64,000 bases of DNA, from contig DATCLY010000075.1 of the NCBI GenBank assembly GCA_036563665.1, forward strand, positions 1 to 64,000, given 5' to 3'. Origin of the DNA: FEN-1219 sp036563665 (GTDB lineage Bacteria; Pseudomonadota; Gammaproteobacteria; Steroidobacterales; Rariloculaceae). This document shows positions 44,321 through 57,595 of the stretch, one piece after another (position 1 is the first letter of the stretch; every line of letters begins with the position of its first letter). The notes beneath the pieces are model-generated. The model saw only the letters and a program-made list of their open reading frames with translations. It was not told where the DNA came from and did not search any database. The position numbers and the translations under genes were made by a program.

Positions 44321-44950
44321 TCAGCCGCAGCGCACGCCCGTCCCGCGCAGCCCGCAGTAACCGCCGGGGTTCTTGGCGAGATACTGCTGGTGGTAGTCCT
44401 CTGCGTAGTAGAACGGCCCGGCGCTCTTCACTTCGGTGGTGATGCGGCCGCGGCCGTTCTCCGTGAGACGCTGCTGATAGGCGGCGAGGCTCTTCAGGGC
44501 CGCTTCGTGCTGGGCGTTGTCGTAGGTGTAGATGGCGGAGCGGTACTGCGTGCCCACGTCCGCGCCCTGGCGCATGCCCTGCGTGGGGTCGTGCGATTCC
44601 CAGAAGTGTTTGAGCAGCTCCTCGTACGAGACCCGCTCCGGATCGTAGACGACGAGCACGACCTCCGCGTGGCCCGTGCGCCCGCTACACACCTCCTCGT
44701 ACAACGGGTTCCGCGTGTGGCCGCCCGAGTAGCCGACCGCCGTGGAGTAGACGCCCGGGATCTGCCAGAACAGCCGCTCGGCGCCCCAGAAGCAGCCCAT
44801 GCCGAAGAGCGCCTTGCGCATGCCCGCGGGGAACGGCGGCACGATCCTTCGGCCGGTCACGTAGTGGGTCTCCGTTACCTCCAGCGGCTGGTCGCGGCCC
44901 GGCAGCGCCTCCTCGGGCTCGACCATCTGCAGCTTGTTGAATCGCAGCAT
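44321..44950 (-). CDS. msrA: Peptide methionine sulfoxide reductase MsrA
   Basis: This is a 209-residue repair enzyme for methionine-S-sulfoxide. The catalytic motif GMGCFWGAERLFW is present, followed by VGYSGGHTRNPLYEEVCSGR, HAEVVLVVYDP, and the C-terminal resolving Cys pair (GYCGL and VRCG). The ATG at 44950 has GGAGGGGG upstream and is preferred over the TTG one codon before. It is a stand-alone gene with no msrB nearby. Confidence 0.96.
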   Translation of the reverse strand: MLRFNKLQMVEPEEALPGRDQPLEVTETHYVTGRRIVPPFPAGMRKALFGMGCFWGAERLFWQIPGVYSTAVGYSGGHTRNPLYEEVCSGRTGHAEVVLVVYDPERVSYEELLKHFWESHDPTQGMRQGADVGTQYRSAIYTYDNAQHEAALKSLAAYQQRLTENGRGRITTEVKSAGPFYYAEDYHQQYLAKNPGGYCGLRGTGVRCG

Positions 44951-45002
44951 CAAACCCCCTCCGTGTCGGATACTGGCTTCGTCGGGAGAATGGTGTGAAG
45001 GG

Positions 45003-45028
45003 CCGCGGCCGGAAGGCCGCTCCCGAGC
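45003..45028 (+). repeat. Degenerate REP-like copy
   Basis: The stretch GCCGCGGCCGGAAGGCCGCT resembles the dispersed element with several changes (GGCCGG and AGGCC in place of GGCTGG and AAGCC), so the stem is kept. It lies after gltD and before msrA. Confidence 0.5.
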
Positions 45029-45043
45029 CGCGTCTTCGACATC

Positions 45044-46453
45044 CTAGACTCCCAGATACTTCACGATTCCTTTAGCCGCCTCGCGGCCTTCGAACACCGC
45101 CGTGACGACCAGGTCCGATCCGCGGACCATGTCGCCGCCGGCGAATACCTTCGGGTGGGTCGTCTGATATCGCGGGTGCTTCGCCATGTTGACCCGCACG
45201 CGTCCGTTCGGATACACGGCCAGCCCGAACTCCTCGAACCAGTCGGCGGGGCTCGGCCGGAAGCCGAACGCGATGATCACGGCGTCGGCCGGCAGCACCT
45301 TCTCGGTGCCGGGCACCACCTCCGGGCGGCGCCGCCCGCCCGGGCCGGGCGGCCCGAGCCGCGTCTCCACCACCTTCACGCCTTCCACGGCGTCCTGGCC
45401 CACGATCTCGATGGGCTGGCGGTTGAACAGGAAGCGCACGCCCTCTTCCTTGGAGTTCATGACTTCGCGGCGAGATCCCGGCATGTTTTCCTCGTCGCGC
45501 CGGTACACGCAAGTCACGCGCTTCGCGCCCTGGCGGATGGCGGTGCGGTTGCAGTCCATGCCGGTGTCGCCGCCGCCGAGCACGATCACGCGCTTGCCGC
45601 GCAGATCGACGTACTCGTGGCGGCCGTCGTCGATGCCGAGGTGACGGTTCACGTTGCCGATGAGGTACGGCAGCGCCTCGTACACGCCGGGCAGGTCCTC
45701 ACCGGGGAAGCCGCCCTTCACGTAGGTGTACGTGCCCATGCCGAGGAACACGGCGTCGTAGCCGTCGAGCAGCTCCTTGAACGGCACGTCCTTGCCCACC
45801 TCGGTGGAGAGCACGAACTCGACGCCCATCTCCCGCATGAGCGCCGCGCGCGTCTCGACGACCTCCTTCTCGAGCTTGAAGGGCGGGATGCCGAACGTCA
45901 GCAGGCCGCCGATGCGCGGATAGCGATCGAAGACGACGGGCTTCACGCCGTGACGCACCAGCACGTCCGCGCAGGCGAGGCCGGCGGGCCCCGCGCCCAC
46001 CACCGCCACGCGCTTCCCGGTGGGCTTCACGTGCGAGAGGTCCGGCCGCCAGCCGCGCTTCAGCGCCTCGTCGGTGATGTACTTCTCGATGCTGCCGATG
46101 GTGACGGCGCCGTGGCCGTCGTTCAGCGTGCACGCGCCCTCGCAGAGGCGGTCCTGCGGGCAGATCCGGCCGCAGATCTCGGGCAGCGAGTTGGTGCGGT
46201 GCGAGAGCTCGGCCGCCTGGAACAGGTTGCCTTCGGCGATGAGCTTGAGCCAGTTCGGGATGTAGTTGTGGACCGGGCACTTCCACTCGCAGTAGGGGTT
46301 GCCGCAGCCGAGACAACGGGCGGCCTGCTCGGCGGCCTCCTCGGGCGAGTAATGGCCGTAGATCTCCTTGAAATGCCGCACGCGCGTCTCGACCGGCGTC
46401 TTGGCCGGGTCCTGACGCGGCACTTCCAGGTAATGGAGCGGGCTCTTCGGCAT
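45044..46453 (-). CDS. gltD: Glutamate synthase (NADPH), small subunit
   Basis: This 469-residue FAD/FeS protein feeds electrons from NADPH to the large subunit. The N-terminal Cys clusters for the [4Fe-4S] centres are RCLGCGNPYCEWKCPV and CGRICPQDRLCEGAC. The FAD loop is AVVGAGPAGLACADVL (about 148-163), and the NADPH loop is VIVLGGGDTGMDCNR. It ends with AGGDMVRGSDLVVTAVFEGR, an invariant segment. The start is 13 bp after the gltB stop, so the two are one operon. Confidence 0.97.
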   Translation of the reverse strand: MPKSPLHYLEVPRQDPAKTPVETRVRHFKEIYGHYSPEEAAEQAARCLGCGNPYCEWKCPVHNYIPNWLKLIAEGNLFQAAELSHRTNSLPEICGRICPQDRLCEGACTLNDGHGAVTIGSIEKYITDEALKRGWRPDLSHVKPTGKRVAVVGAGPAGLACADVLVRHGVKPVVFDRYPRIGGLLTFGIPPFKLEKEVVETRAALMREMGVEFVLSTEVGKDVPFKELLDGYDAVFLGMGTYTYVKGGFPGEDLPGVYEALPYLIGNVNRHLGIDDGRHEYVDLRGKRVIVLGGGDTGMDCNRTAIRQGAKRVTCVYRRDEENMPGSRREVMNSKEEGVRFLFNRQPIEIVGQDAVEGVKVVETRLGPPGPGGRRRPEVVPGTEKVLPADAVIIAFGFRPSPADWFEEFGLAVYPNGRVRVNMAKHPRYQTTHPKVFAGGDMVRGSDLVVTAVFEGREAAKGIVKYLGV

Positions 46454-46466
46454 GACGGGGCGAAGC

Positions 46467-50948
<4,482 letters not shown>

Positions 50949-51101
50949 CCGGGGGCCGCCGCCACTCGTTCTCGAGGCTCGTTACGGGCCTGACTGGGCT
51001 GACCGGGGAGTCACACCGCCGTCGGTGGGCAGGCTGCCGAACGGCAATCCGATGCCGGGCAGTCCTCGGGGTCGCAGTCGTCGGCTGTTGCCGAGCGGGT
51101 A

Positions 51102-51131
51102 ACTATATGGACAGCCGGAATCCGACGTCAA
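51102..51131 (-). promoter_or_regulatory. Predicted sigma-70 promoter for gltBD
   Basis: On the minus strand, TTGACG (51126-51131) and TATAGT (51102-51107) are 18 bp apart, each one base from consensus. The leader to gltB would be about 147 nt, long enough for additional control. The remaining gltB upstream region shows no obvious hairpin element. Confidence 0.55.
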
Positions 51132-51177
51132 ATGGCGACAACGCTCGCGGGCCCGTGCCGGCCGCGAACGTGGGCCG

Positions 51178-51627
51178 TCAGTCGCCGCGGGGCCGGTCCC
51201 ATTCCGCGCGGATCACCTGCCACTCGCCGCCGTCGAGCACGAGGTCGATCTCGAAACGGTGCAGGTCGCCGTCGAGACCCGTGAGCAGCGGCTCGCCGTC
51301 GCGCCGGCCCACGAGCGCGGCCCGCACCGTCACCGTCGCCGCGTCGTCGCCGTGCAGGACCACCTCGGAGACGCGGCTCACCACCTCGATGCGCGGATGG
51401 GTGAGAAAGTAGCCGCGGATGAGGTTGATCAGCGCGTCCCGGTCGTTACCCCGCGCATCGCGGTAGCCGGCCGCCACGTGGTCGCGGAAGAACGAGGTGT
51501 CGCGCGCCTCCGCCGCCCGCTCGGCGGCCGCCACGAGCTCGTGGATGGCCGCGGCGGGGTCCTCGGGCGCGCCGCAGCCCGCGAGCGGGGCCGCGAGCAG
51601 CCAGGTCGCGATCCGCCGACCGATCAT
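51178..51627 (-). CDS. Predicted lipoprotein with SnoaL/NTF2-like domain
   Basis: This is a 149-residue protein. The signal peptide ends with the lipobox LAGC, so the N-terminal Cys should be lipidated. The mature domain (about 30-145) has the helix-plus-sheet pattern of NTF2-like proteins (AIHELVAAAERAAEARDTSF, then GYRDARGNDRDALINLIRGY). The function is not known. The start at 51627 is preferred to the ATG seven codons upstream because it places basic residues directly before the hydrophobic core. It faces the thiolase gene divergently. Confidence 0.75.
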   Translation of the reverse strand: MIGRRIATWLLAAPLAGCGAPEDPAAAIHELVAAAERAAEARDTSFFRDHVAAGYRDARGNDRDALINLIRGYFLTHPRIEVVSRVSEVVLHGDDAATVTVRAALVGRRDGEPLLTGLDGDLHRFEIDLVLDGGEWQVIRAEWDRPRGD

Positions 51628-51725
51628 CCGCCCGCCTCCATGGTCCAATCGCCCTCCCCCACGGCCGGCGTATTGTAGTGCCGGGTCGTTGCGGTCAGGA
51701 TTGACGGAGTTCCCAGGAGCTTGCG

Positions 51726-53009
51726 ATGCGAAACCAGGTGGCCCGCCGCGTCGCGGTGGTGGGCGGATTGCGAATCCCCTTCTGTCGCGCGAACACCGCG
51801 TACCGGCACTGCAGCAACCAGGACATGATGTCGGCCGTGCTGCGCGCGCTCGTGCAGAGGCACGGCCTCGAGGGCGAGCGGCTCGGCGAGGTGGCGCTCG
51901 GCGCGGTGATCAAGCACTCGCGGGACTGGAACCTGGCCCGCGAATCGACGCTCTCCTCGGGCCTCGCGCCGGAGACGCCCGCGTTCGACCTGCAGCGCGC
52001 CTGCGGCACGAGCCTGTCCGCGTCGATCATCATCGCGAGCAAGATCGCCACCGGCCTGATCGACGCCGGCATCGCGGGCGGCACGGACAGCATCAGCGAC
52101 ATGCCCGTCGTCTATTCCGACGCCTACCGGAACCTGCTGCTCGAGAGCGCCCGCGGCAAGACGCTCGGCGAGCGCCTGCGGCCGTGGCTCAGGCTCCGCC
52201 CCCGGCACTTCAAGCCGCAGCTCCCGCAGGTGGTCGAGCCCCGCACGGGCCTCTCGATGGGCCAGAGCATGGAGGTGACGGCGAAGCAGTGGCACATCAC
52301 CCGCGAGGAGCAGGACGCGCTCGCCCTCGCGAGCCACCGCAATGCCAACCGCGCCTACGAGGAGGGGTTCTACGACGACCTCGTGGTGCCGCACGAGGGC
52401 GTCAGGAAGGACAACAACATCCGCCCGGACACGAGCATGGAGGCCCTCGCGAAGCTCAAGCCCGTGTTCGACCGGAGCCCGTCGGGCACCCTCACCGCCG
52501 GCAACAGCACGCCGCTCACCGACGGCGCCTCGGCCGTGCTGCTCGCCTCCGAGGAGTGGGCGGCCGAGCGCGGCCTGCCCGTGCAGGCGTACATCACCTA
52601 CGCCCGCGAGCGGGCCGTGGATTTCGTGAAGTCCGAGGGCCTGCTCATGGCGCCCGCCTACGCCGTGTCCGAGATGCTGCTCGAGGCGGGCCTGGAGCTG
52701 CAGGACTTCGATTACTACGAGATCCACGAGGCGTTCGCCGCGCAGACGCTCGCGACCCTCAAGGCGTGGGAGTCGGAGGAGTTCTGCCGCGAGCGGCTGA
52801 AGCGCGACCGCGCGATGGGGCCCATCGACCGCTCCAAGCTCAACGTGAAGGGCGGCAGCGTCGCGATCGGCCATCCGTTCGCGGCCACGGGCACGCGGCT
52901 GCTCGCGACCATGGCGAAGCTGCTGCAGCAGAAGGGCAGCGGGCGCGGGCTCGTGTCGGTGTGCACGGCCGGCGGCATGGGCGTCACCGCCATCCTCGAG
53001 GCGGCCTGA
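51726..53009 (+). CDS. Acetyl-CoA acyltransferase (FadI-like thiolase)
   Basis: This is a 427-residue thiolase. The nucleophilic Cys is C93 in LQRACGTSLSAS, the His is in HEAFAAQTLA, and the second Cys is in SVCTAGGMGVTAILE. NVKGGSVAIGHPFAATGTR is the usual GGXXAXGHPXGXTG region. The layout resembles the FadI/trifunctional-beta class (GLRIPFCRANTAY start, ITREEQDALALASH, and TAGNSTPLTDGASAVLL). It should cleave or form 3-ketoacyl-CoA. No FadJ-type gene is adjacent, so the pathway partner is elsewhere. Confidence 0.9.
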   Translation: MRNQVARRVAVVGGLRIPFCRANTAYRHCSNQDMMSAVLRALVQRHGLEGERLGEVALGAVIKHSRDWNLARESTLSSGLAPETPAFDLQRACGTSLSASIIIASKIATGLIDAGIAGGTDSISDMPVVYSDAYRNLLLESARGKTLGERLRPWLRLRPRHFKPQLPQVVEPRTGLSMGQSMEVTAKQWHITREEQDALALASHRNANRAYEEGFYDDLVVPHEGVRKDNNIRPDTSMEALAKLKPVFDRSPSGTLTAGNSTPLTDGASAVLLASEEWAAERGLPVQAYITYARERAVDFVKSEGLLMAPAYAVSEMLLEAGLELQDFDYYEIHEAFAAQTLATLKAWESEEFCRERLKRDRAMGPIDRSKLNVKGGSVAIGHPFAATGTRLLATMAKLLQQKGSGRGLVSVCTAGGMGVTAILEAA

Positions 53010-53039
53010 CGCGCGCCGCGCCGGGCCGGGGCCGGCGCG

Positions 53040-53921
53040 TCACAGGCGCAGCACGTAGGCCACGATCAGCGGCAGCAGCAGGGCCGTGAGCAGCGTCGAG
53101 ACGAGCACGATGCTCGCGACGTCCTCGGGATCCCGCTCGTAGCGGGCGGCGAACAGGTAGTTGAACACCGCGGCCGGCATGAGCCCCTGCAGCACGAGCA
53201 CGCCGCGGGCCGTGCCGCCGAGGTCGAAGAGCTCGCTCACCGCGAACGTCACCGCGAAGCCCAGCACGAGCCGCAGGACGCTCATCCCGAGCGCGAACTT
53301 GAGCCGGGTCGCCTTGAGCGCGCCCAGCGTGTTGCCGAGCGCGAGCAGCATGAGCGGGATCATGAGATCGCCGAGCAGCCCGATGGTCGTGGCGCCCCAT
53401 TCGGGCAGGCGCACGTCCAACGCGAGCACGAGCGCGCCGGCCACGGCGCCGTAGACGACCGGCGTGGTCAGCAGCGTCCTCAGGGCGGGCGCCCGCGATT
53501 GCACCATCGGCGTCAACGTGAACTGCCCGACGGAATTGGTCACGTACACGGCGATCGCGAGCCCCAGGCCTTCCTCGCCGAAGGCGAAGAGACACAGCGG
53601 CAGCCCCATGTTGCCCGTGTTGCCGATCGCGAGCGGCGGGAGGTACGAGCGGACGGAGAGCTTCAAGAGGCGCAGGATCGCGAACGCGGCCACCGCGCAG
53701 CCGAGCAGCAGCGCCACCGAGGCGAGCACCATGTCGAGGAACTCGGCGAGCGGCAGCTCGAGCCGCGACAGGCTGTCCACGACGAGGCACGGCCCGGACA
53801 CGTTCATGATGAGCCGCGTGACGAACTCGCGCTCGAACGGGAACCCGAGACGCCGCCACGCATAGCCCACGGCGCCGAGGCAGAACACGGGCAGGAGGAT
53901 GTTGGCGAGCTCGGCGATCAT
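53040..53921 (-). CDS. AEC family transporter
   Basis: This is a 293-residue integral membrane protein with about ten predicted segments, of the auxin efflux carrier/malonate transporter family. LLPVFCLGAVGYAWRRLGF near the N-terminus and the central NTGNMGLPLCLFAFG motif (about 98-112) are diagnostic, and the second half repeats the fold (LLALGNTLGALKATRLKF). It probably exports or imports small organic acids. It is convergent with the thiolase gene and divergent from the SDR gene. Confidence 0.9.
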   Translation of the reverse strand: MIAELANILLPVFCLGAVGYAWRRLGFPFEREFVTRLIMNVSGPCLVVDSLSRLELPLAEFLDMVLASVALLLGCAVAAFAILRLLKLSVRSYLPPLAIGNTGNMGLPLCLFAFGEEGLGLAIAVYVTNSVGQFTLTPMVQSRAPALRTLLTTPVVYGAVAGALVLALDVRLPEWGATTIGLLGDLMIPLMLLALGNTLGALKATRLKFALGMSVLRLVLGFAVTFAVSELFDLGGTARGVLVLQGLMPAAVFNYLFAARYERDPEDVASIVLVSTLLTALLLPLIVAYVLRL

Positions 53922-54080
53922 GGATCTCGGGGGAGGCTCCGGGGGCGGCGCGTGAGTTTACGGGCGCGGCCCCGCCGAGGACAGCGGCCGGCCGTCCACC
54001 CAGGGGGGCGCGGCTGGCCAACCGTCGCCGGGCGCGGGCACAATTCGCGCGGTTTCCAGCGACTCAGGGAGAGAACCATC

Positions 54081-55043
54081 TTGCTCGAGCCCACGATTTC
54101 CCGGCGCGCGGCGATCATCGCCGGCGCCCTGGCCGGCTTAGGCGTAGCCGCGCCGCGAGCCTCCGCACAGCCCGCGCAGAGCGGCCGCGCGCCGCTCGGC
54201 GAGGCCGATTGGGCGCGCCGCGGCATATCCCTGCGGGGCCGCACGGCGCTCGTGACCGGCTCCACCGACGGGCTCGGCCGGGAGGTCGCACGGCAGCTCG
54301 GCGCGCTCGGCGCCCGGGTGATCGTGCACGGCCGCAACGTGGAGCGCGGCGAGCAGGTGGTGCGCATGATTCGCGATGCGGGCGGCGACGCGGTCTTCTA
54401 CCCCGCCGACTTCGCCTCGCTCGCGGCGGTGCGCGCGTTCGCCGAGCGCGTGCTCGAGCAGCACGACCGCCTCCATCTGCTGATCAACAACGCCGCGGCG
54501 GCGGGATTCGGCGAACGCCGCACGAGCGCGGACGGCTACGAGCTCGCGTTCGCGGTGAACTACCTGTCGCATTTCCTGCTCACGCAGCTGCTGCTGCCGC
54601 GGCTCGAGGCGAGCGCGCCGGCGCGCATCGTCAACGTCTCGTCGATGGGCCAGGCGCCAATCGATTTCGACGACGTGATGATGGAGCGCGGCGCCTACGA
54701 CGCCTTCGACGCGTACCGGCGCAGCAAGCTCGCGCAGATCATGTTCACGATCGATCTGGCGGCACGCCTCGATCCGTCGCGCGTGACCGTCACGGCCGTG
54801 CATCCCGCACGCTCCATGAACACCGCGCGCGTGATCGGCGGCGGCTTCACGCCGTTGTCCACGGTGGAGGAAGGGGCCGAGGCCGTCATGCAGCTCGCCG
54901 TGTCGCCGGACGTGGCGGGTAAGACCGGGGTCTACTTCAATCGCCTCGAGGAGGCGCGGGCCCACGAGCAGGCCTACGACGTCGAGGCGCGGGCCAGGCT
55001 TTGGGCGCTCAGCATGGAGCTCACGGGGCTCGCGTCGGGCTGA
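54081..55043 (+). CDS. Exported short-chain dehydrogenase/reductase
   Basis: This is a 320-residue protein starting at TTG with an AGGGAGAG ribosome site. The N-terminus SRRAAIIAGALAGLGVAA has a twin-arginine pair and hydrophobic core, so Tat export of a folded, cofactor-loaded enzyme is likely. The SDR domain (about 55-290) has the cofactor loop TGSTDGLG, LLINNAAAAGFG, catalytic Ser in VNVSSMGQ and the YXXXK pair in AYRRSKLAQ. Like retinol dehydrogenase-type members, it has MNTARV following the active site. The substrate is unknown. Confidence 0.85.
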   Translation: MLEPTISRRAAIIAGALAGLGVAAPRASAQPAQSGRAPLGEADWARRGISLRGRTALVTGSTDGLGREVARQLGALGARVIVHGRNVERGEQVVRMIRDAGGDAVFYPADFASLAAVRAFAERVLEQHDRLHLLINNAAAAGFGERRTSADGYELAFAVNYLSHFLLTQLLLPRLEASAPARIVNVSSMGQAPIDFDDVMMERGAYDAFDAYRRSKLAQIMFTIDLAARLDPSRVTVTAVHPARSMNTARVIGGGFTPLSTVEEGAEAVMQLAVSPDVAGKTGVYFNRLEEARAHEQAYDVEARARLWALSMELTGLASG

Positions 55044-55123
55044 TCGAGTCGTGCGCGGCGGCCCCGTGCGCGGGCGTCGGCGCGGGACCCGAGTCTCTGC
55101 CACAATACGCGGCCGACCGTTGT

Positions 55124-55133
55124 GGGGGGGGGG
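55124..55133 (+). repeat. Poly-G tract (10 G)
   Basis: A run of ten G residues ends 11 bp before the ATG of the VOC gene. It overlaps the ribosome-site position. Such a tract can slip and alter expression, or it may be a sequencing-sensitive homopolymer. Confidence 0.8.
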
Positions 55134-55144
55134 ACGGCACGCCC

Positions 55145-55891
55145 ATGCTGGGCCGCTTTCTCGGGTTCTCGATCGAAGCCCGACGCCGGGCGGCGTCGTT
55201 CGACTTCTATCGCTCGCTCGGCTTCGAGCCCGTGCCGGTGGACGACGGCGACGCGGTGCCCTATGCCGCGTTCTCCGACGGCGCCGTCGCCATCGGCCTG
55301 CACGACGCGGGCGTCTTCGGCGACACGGCCATCGAGCCGCCGGGCCCGGTGCCCACGTTCGTCCGCCCGAACCTGCAGAGCTACGTGCGCGGGCTGCGGC
55401 GGCTCGGCATCGAGCTCGAGTTCGAGCGGCTCGCGGCGGACGAATTCAACCAGGTGGGCTTTTGCGATCCGGACGGCCATCCGATCCGGCTCGTGGAGGC
55501 GCGCACGTTCGCGGCGGGGTCGTGGGACAGCCGTAACGTGGCCGCGTGCGGCGAATTCCTGGAGCTCAGCGTGGCCACGCGCACCCGGGCGGGCTCGCAG
55601 ACCTTCTGGGAGGCGCTGGGCTTCGAGACCGTGGCGGAAGGCGACGATCCGCACCCGTGGATCCGGCTCGCCGGCCACGGCTTCGTCATCGGCCTGCACG
55701 AGCGCGCGCCGTTCGCGCCGGGCCTGACGTTCCGCGCCCGGCAGCTCGCGGCGCGTTTCGAGTACCTCAAGGCCAAGGGCGTCGACGGCCGCCGCGGCGG
55801 CCCGCTCACGGCCGACCCCGAGCGCTGCGTGACGCTGCTCGCCCCCGAAGGCACGCCGCTCTACCTGCTCGCCGGCGGCGACGACGATTGA
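55145..55891 (+). CDS. VOC (glyoxalase/bleomycin-resistance) family protein
   Basis: This is a 248-residue protein with two VOC modules (about 1-120 and 135-245). The first has FLGFSIEARRRAASFDFYRS, then VGFCDPDGHPIRLVEAR; the second has TFWEALGFETVAEGD, then VTLLAPEGTPLYLLA. The VOC fold binds a metal or small ligand; reactions vary, and the ligand residues (His/Glu) are partly present (GHPIRLVE). No specific reaction can be assigned. The start follows the poly-G tract. Confidence 0.8.
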   Translation: MLGRFLGFSIEARRRAASFDFYRSLGFEPVPVDDGDAVPYAAFSDGAVAIGLHDAGVFGDTAIEPPGPVPTFVRPNLQSYVRGLRRLGIELEFERLAADEFNQVGFCDPDGHPIRLVEARTFAAGSWDSRNVAACGEFLELSVATRTRAGSQTFWEALGFETVAEGDDPHPWIRLAGHGFVIGLHERAPFAPGLTFRARQLAARFEYLKAKGVDGRRGGPLTADPERCVTLLAPEGTPLYLLAGGDDD

Positions 55892-55904
55892 GCCGCGCCC
55901 GCGC

Positions 55905-56780
55905 TCAGCAGCGCGCGAGCACGCGCTCGAAGGCGGCGGCCAGCGCGCGCACGTAGCCCGCGCCGAAGATGTTGAAGTGATTCAGCAGGTGATAGCAGTT
56001 GTAGAGCTCCATGCGCGCCTCCGCGCCGGGCTCGAGCGGCCACGCCGCCTCGTACGCGCGGCGGAACGCGGGGCCGAAGCCGCCGAAGAGCCGCGTCATG
56101 CCGATGTCCGCCTCGCGGTCGCCGAAGTAGACGGCGGGATCGAAGACGTACGGCTCCTCGTCCCGCGTCGCGCCCCAGTTGCCGCCCCAGAGATCGCCGT
56201 GCAGCAGCGACGGCGCGGGCGCATGCCCTTCGAGGAGTTGGTCGAGCCGTTCGAGCACGCGCTCGCCGAGCGCCCGGCAGCGGTCCGGCAAGCCGTTGGC
56301 CACAGCGAGGCGGAGCTGGAAGGCGAGCCGCTCCTCGCGGAAGAACTCGGTCCAGCTCGCGTGGCGCGCGTTGCGCTGCAGCGTGGGTCCGAGCGTGTTG
56401 TCGCGCCACCAGCCGAACCACGGGCCCGTGCGGCGGTGCTGTGCGGCGAGCCGCTCGCCGAGGCGCTCCTCGGCCCGCGGCGTGGGCGACACGAGATCCA
56501 ACCACTCGATCGCGAGATACGCCTCGGCGTCCGTGGCGCCGCAGGCGACCACGGCGGGGACGCCGAGCGCGGCGGCCTCGCGCAGCGCCTCGAGGCCCGC
56601 CGCCTCCGCCTCGAGCTCGGGGAGGGCGGACGCGGAGCCGAGCTTCACGAACAGGCTACGGGCGGGCGTCTCGACCTTGAACAGCCGCCGGTGGGTGCCG
56701 CTGCCGAGCGGCACGACCCGCGGGCGCGCCGAGGCGTCGAGGTGCGGCAGGAGGCTCGCGACGACGGCCGCAGGGAGCAA
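55905..56780 (-). CDS. Fructosamine kinase family protein
   Basis: This is a 291-residue kinase fold protein. The Brenner/kinase catalytic motif LLHGDLWGGNWG (about 195-206) and the metal-binding DP in YVFDPAVYFGDREADIGM are present. RHASWTEFFREERL and LYNCYHLLNHFNIFG are family signatures (ribulosamine/erythrulosamine 3-kinase in E. coli YniA). It would phosphorylate sugars on glycated proteins to reverse glycation. The TTG start at 56780 follows the HNH gene stop by six bases and gives family length. Confidence 0.88.
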   Translation of the reverse strand: MLPAAVVASLLPHLDASARPRVVPLGSGTHRRLFKVETPARSLFVKLGSASALPELEAEAAGLEALREAAALGVPAVVACGATDAEAYLAIEWLDLVSPTPRAEERLGERLAAQHRRTGPWFGWWRDNTLGPTLQRNARHASWTEFFREERLAFQLRLAVANGLPDRCRALGERVLERLDQLLEGHAPAPSLLHGDLWGGNWGATRDEEPYVFDPAVYFGDREADIGMTRLFGGFGPAFRRAYEAAWPLEPGAEARMELYNCYHLLNHFNIFGAGYVRALAAAFERVLARC

Positions 56781-56785
56781 CGCCC

Positions 56786-57445
56786 TCAGAGCGCCGCGTA
56801 GACGCGCTCCACGTCCACCCGGGCCCGCGTGCGCTCGAGGTCTCCGCGCACCCGCGCGTGCAGCGGGCTCGAGCGCGGGAAGTGCGCGAGCAGATACTCC
56901 ATCTGGTCGGCCAGCACCCGCCGGCCTTTCAGATAGATGTACTCGGCGTAGGAAGGCGTGAACGGCACGGCGATGAGCTCGAGGCCCGCCTGCTCGGGCG
57001 TGCGCCCGCCCTTGTGGTTGTTGCAGCGGCGGCACGCCGTGACCACGTTGGTCCAGGCGTCGCGCCCGCCGCGGGAGAGCGGCGTGACGTGGTCGCGCGT
57101 GAGCTCGGACGTACGGAACTGGCCGCCACAGTACATGCAGAGATTCGCGTCCCGCTTGAACAGCGTGCGGTTGTTCAGCGGCGGCGTATAGGCGTCCCGA
57201 TTGCGCTCCAGCGCACGGGTGTCGCCCTCGGTGGCGATGATCGAGTTGATGACGATGACGCTGCGGGCGCCGGTCTTGGCGTTGAAGCCGCCGCGGACCT
57301 CGTAGATGGGCGAGCCGCAGGAATAGGCGACCTGGCCGCTGTGGTAGAGCGTGGCAGCCACGCGATAGTCGACCCACTCGAGTGGCATGCCAGCCACATC
57401 GGTGCGCAACACCTCCTGGGTCAACGCTTGAGGCTGTATCTCCAT
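56786..57445 (-). CDS. HNH endonuclease
   Basis: This is a 219-residue protein. Its HNH region has a zinc-binding CMYCGGQF, then LTRDHVTPLSRGGRDAWTNV, then TACRRCNNHKGGRTPEQAGL (about 113-165). The DH...N...H ligands are complete, and the flanking CXXC pairs are intact. The N-terminal part (about 1-100) is a conserved domain of the same family. The ATG at 57445 is chosen because upstream residues look like non-coding translation. It is coupled (overlap with TTG) to the fructosamine kinase. No methylase or integrase adjoins it, so it is not a restriction system in view. Confidence 0.87.
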   Translation of the reverse strand: MEIQPQALTQEVLRTDVAGMPLEWVDYRVAATLYHSGQVAYSCGSPIYEVRGGFNAKTGARSVIVINSIIATEGDTRALERNRDAYTPPLNNRTLFKRDANLCMYCGGQFRTSELTRDHVTPLSRGGRDAWTNVVTACRRCNNHKGGRTPEQAGLELIAVPFTPSYAEYIYLKGRRVLADQMEYLLAHFPRSSPLHARVRGDLERTRARVDVERVYAAL

Positions 57446-57595
57446 GAGCCACCAGCGGGCTGGCCGAGCGCCCCAAGTTTCACCGAGGCGACGGCCGGAT
57501 GCAATGGCCGGCGGCCCTTCCCGGCAGCGGGAACGGCCCTCGTCCGGCACGGTCGGCCGCACGAGCGCCGCTGCCGCGGCGGACGTGCAACCGCC

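Noticed and set aside
56786..57445. HNH protein as part of a restriction or defence island
   Set aside because: No methylase, helicase, integrase or other defence gene adjoins it; neighbours are metabolic, and composition matches the surroundings.
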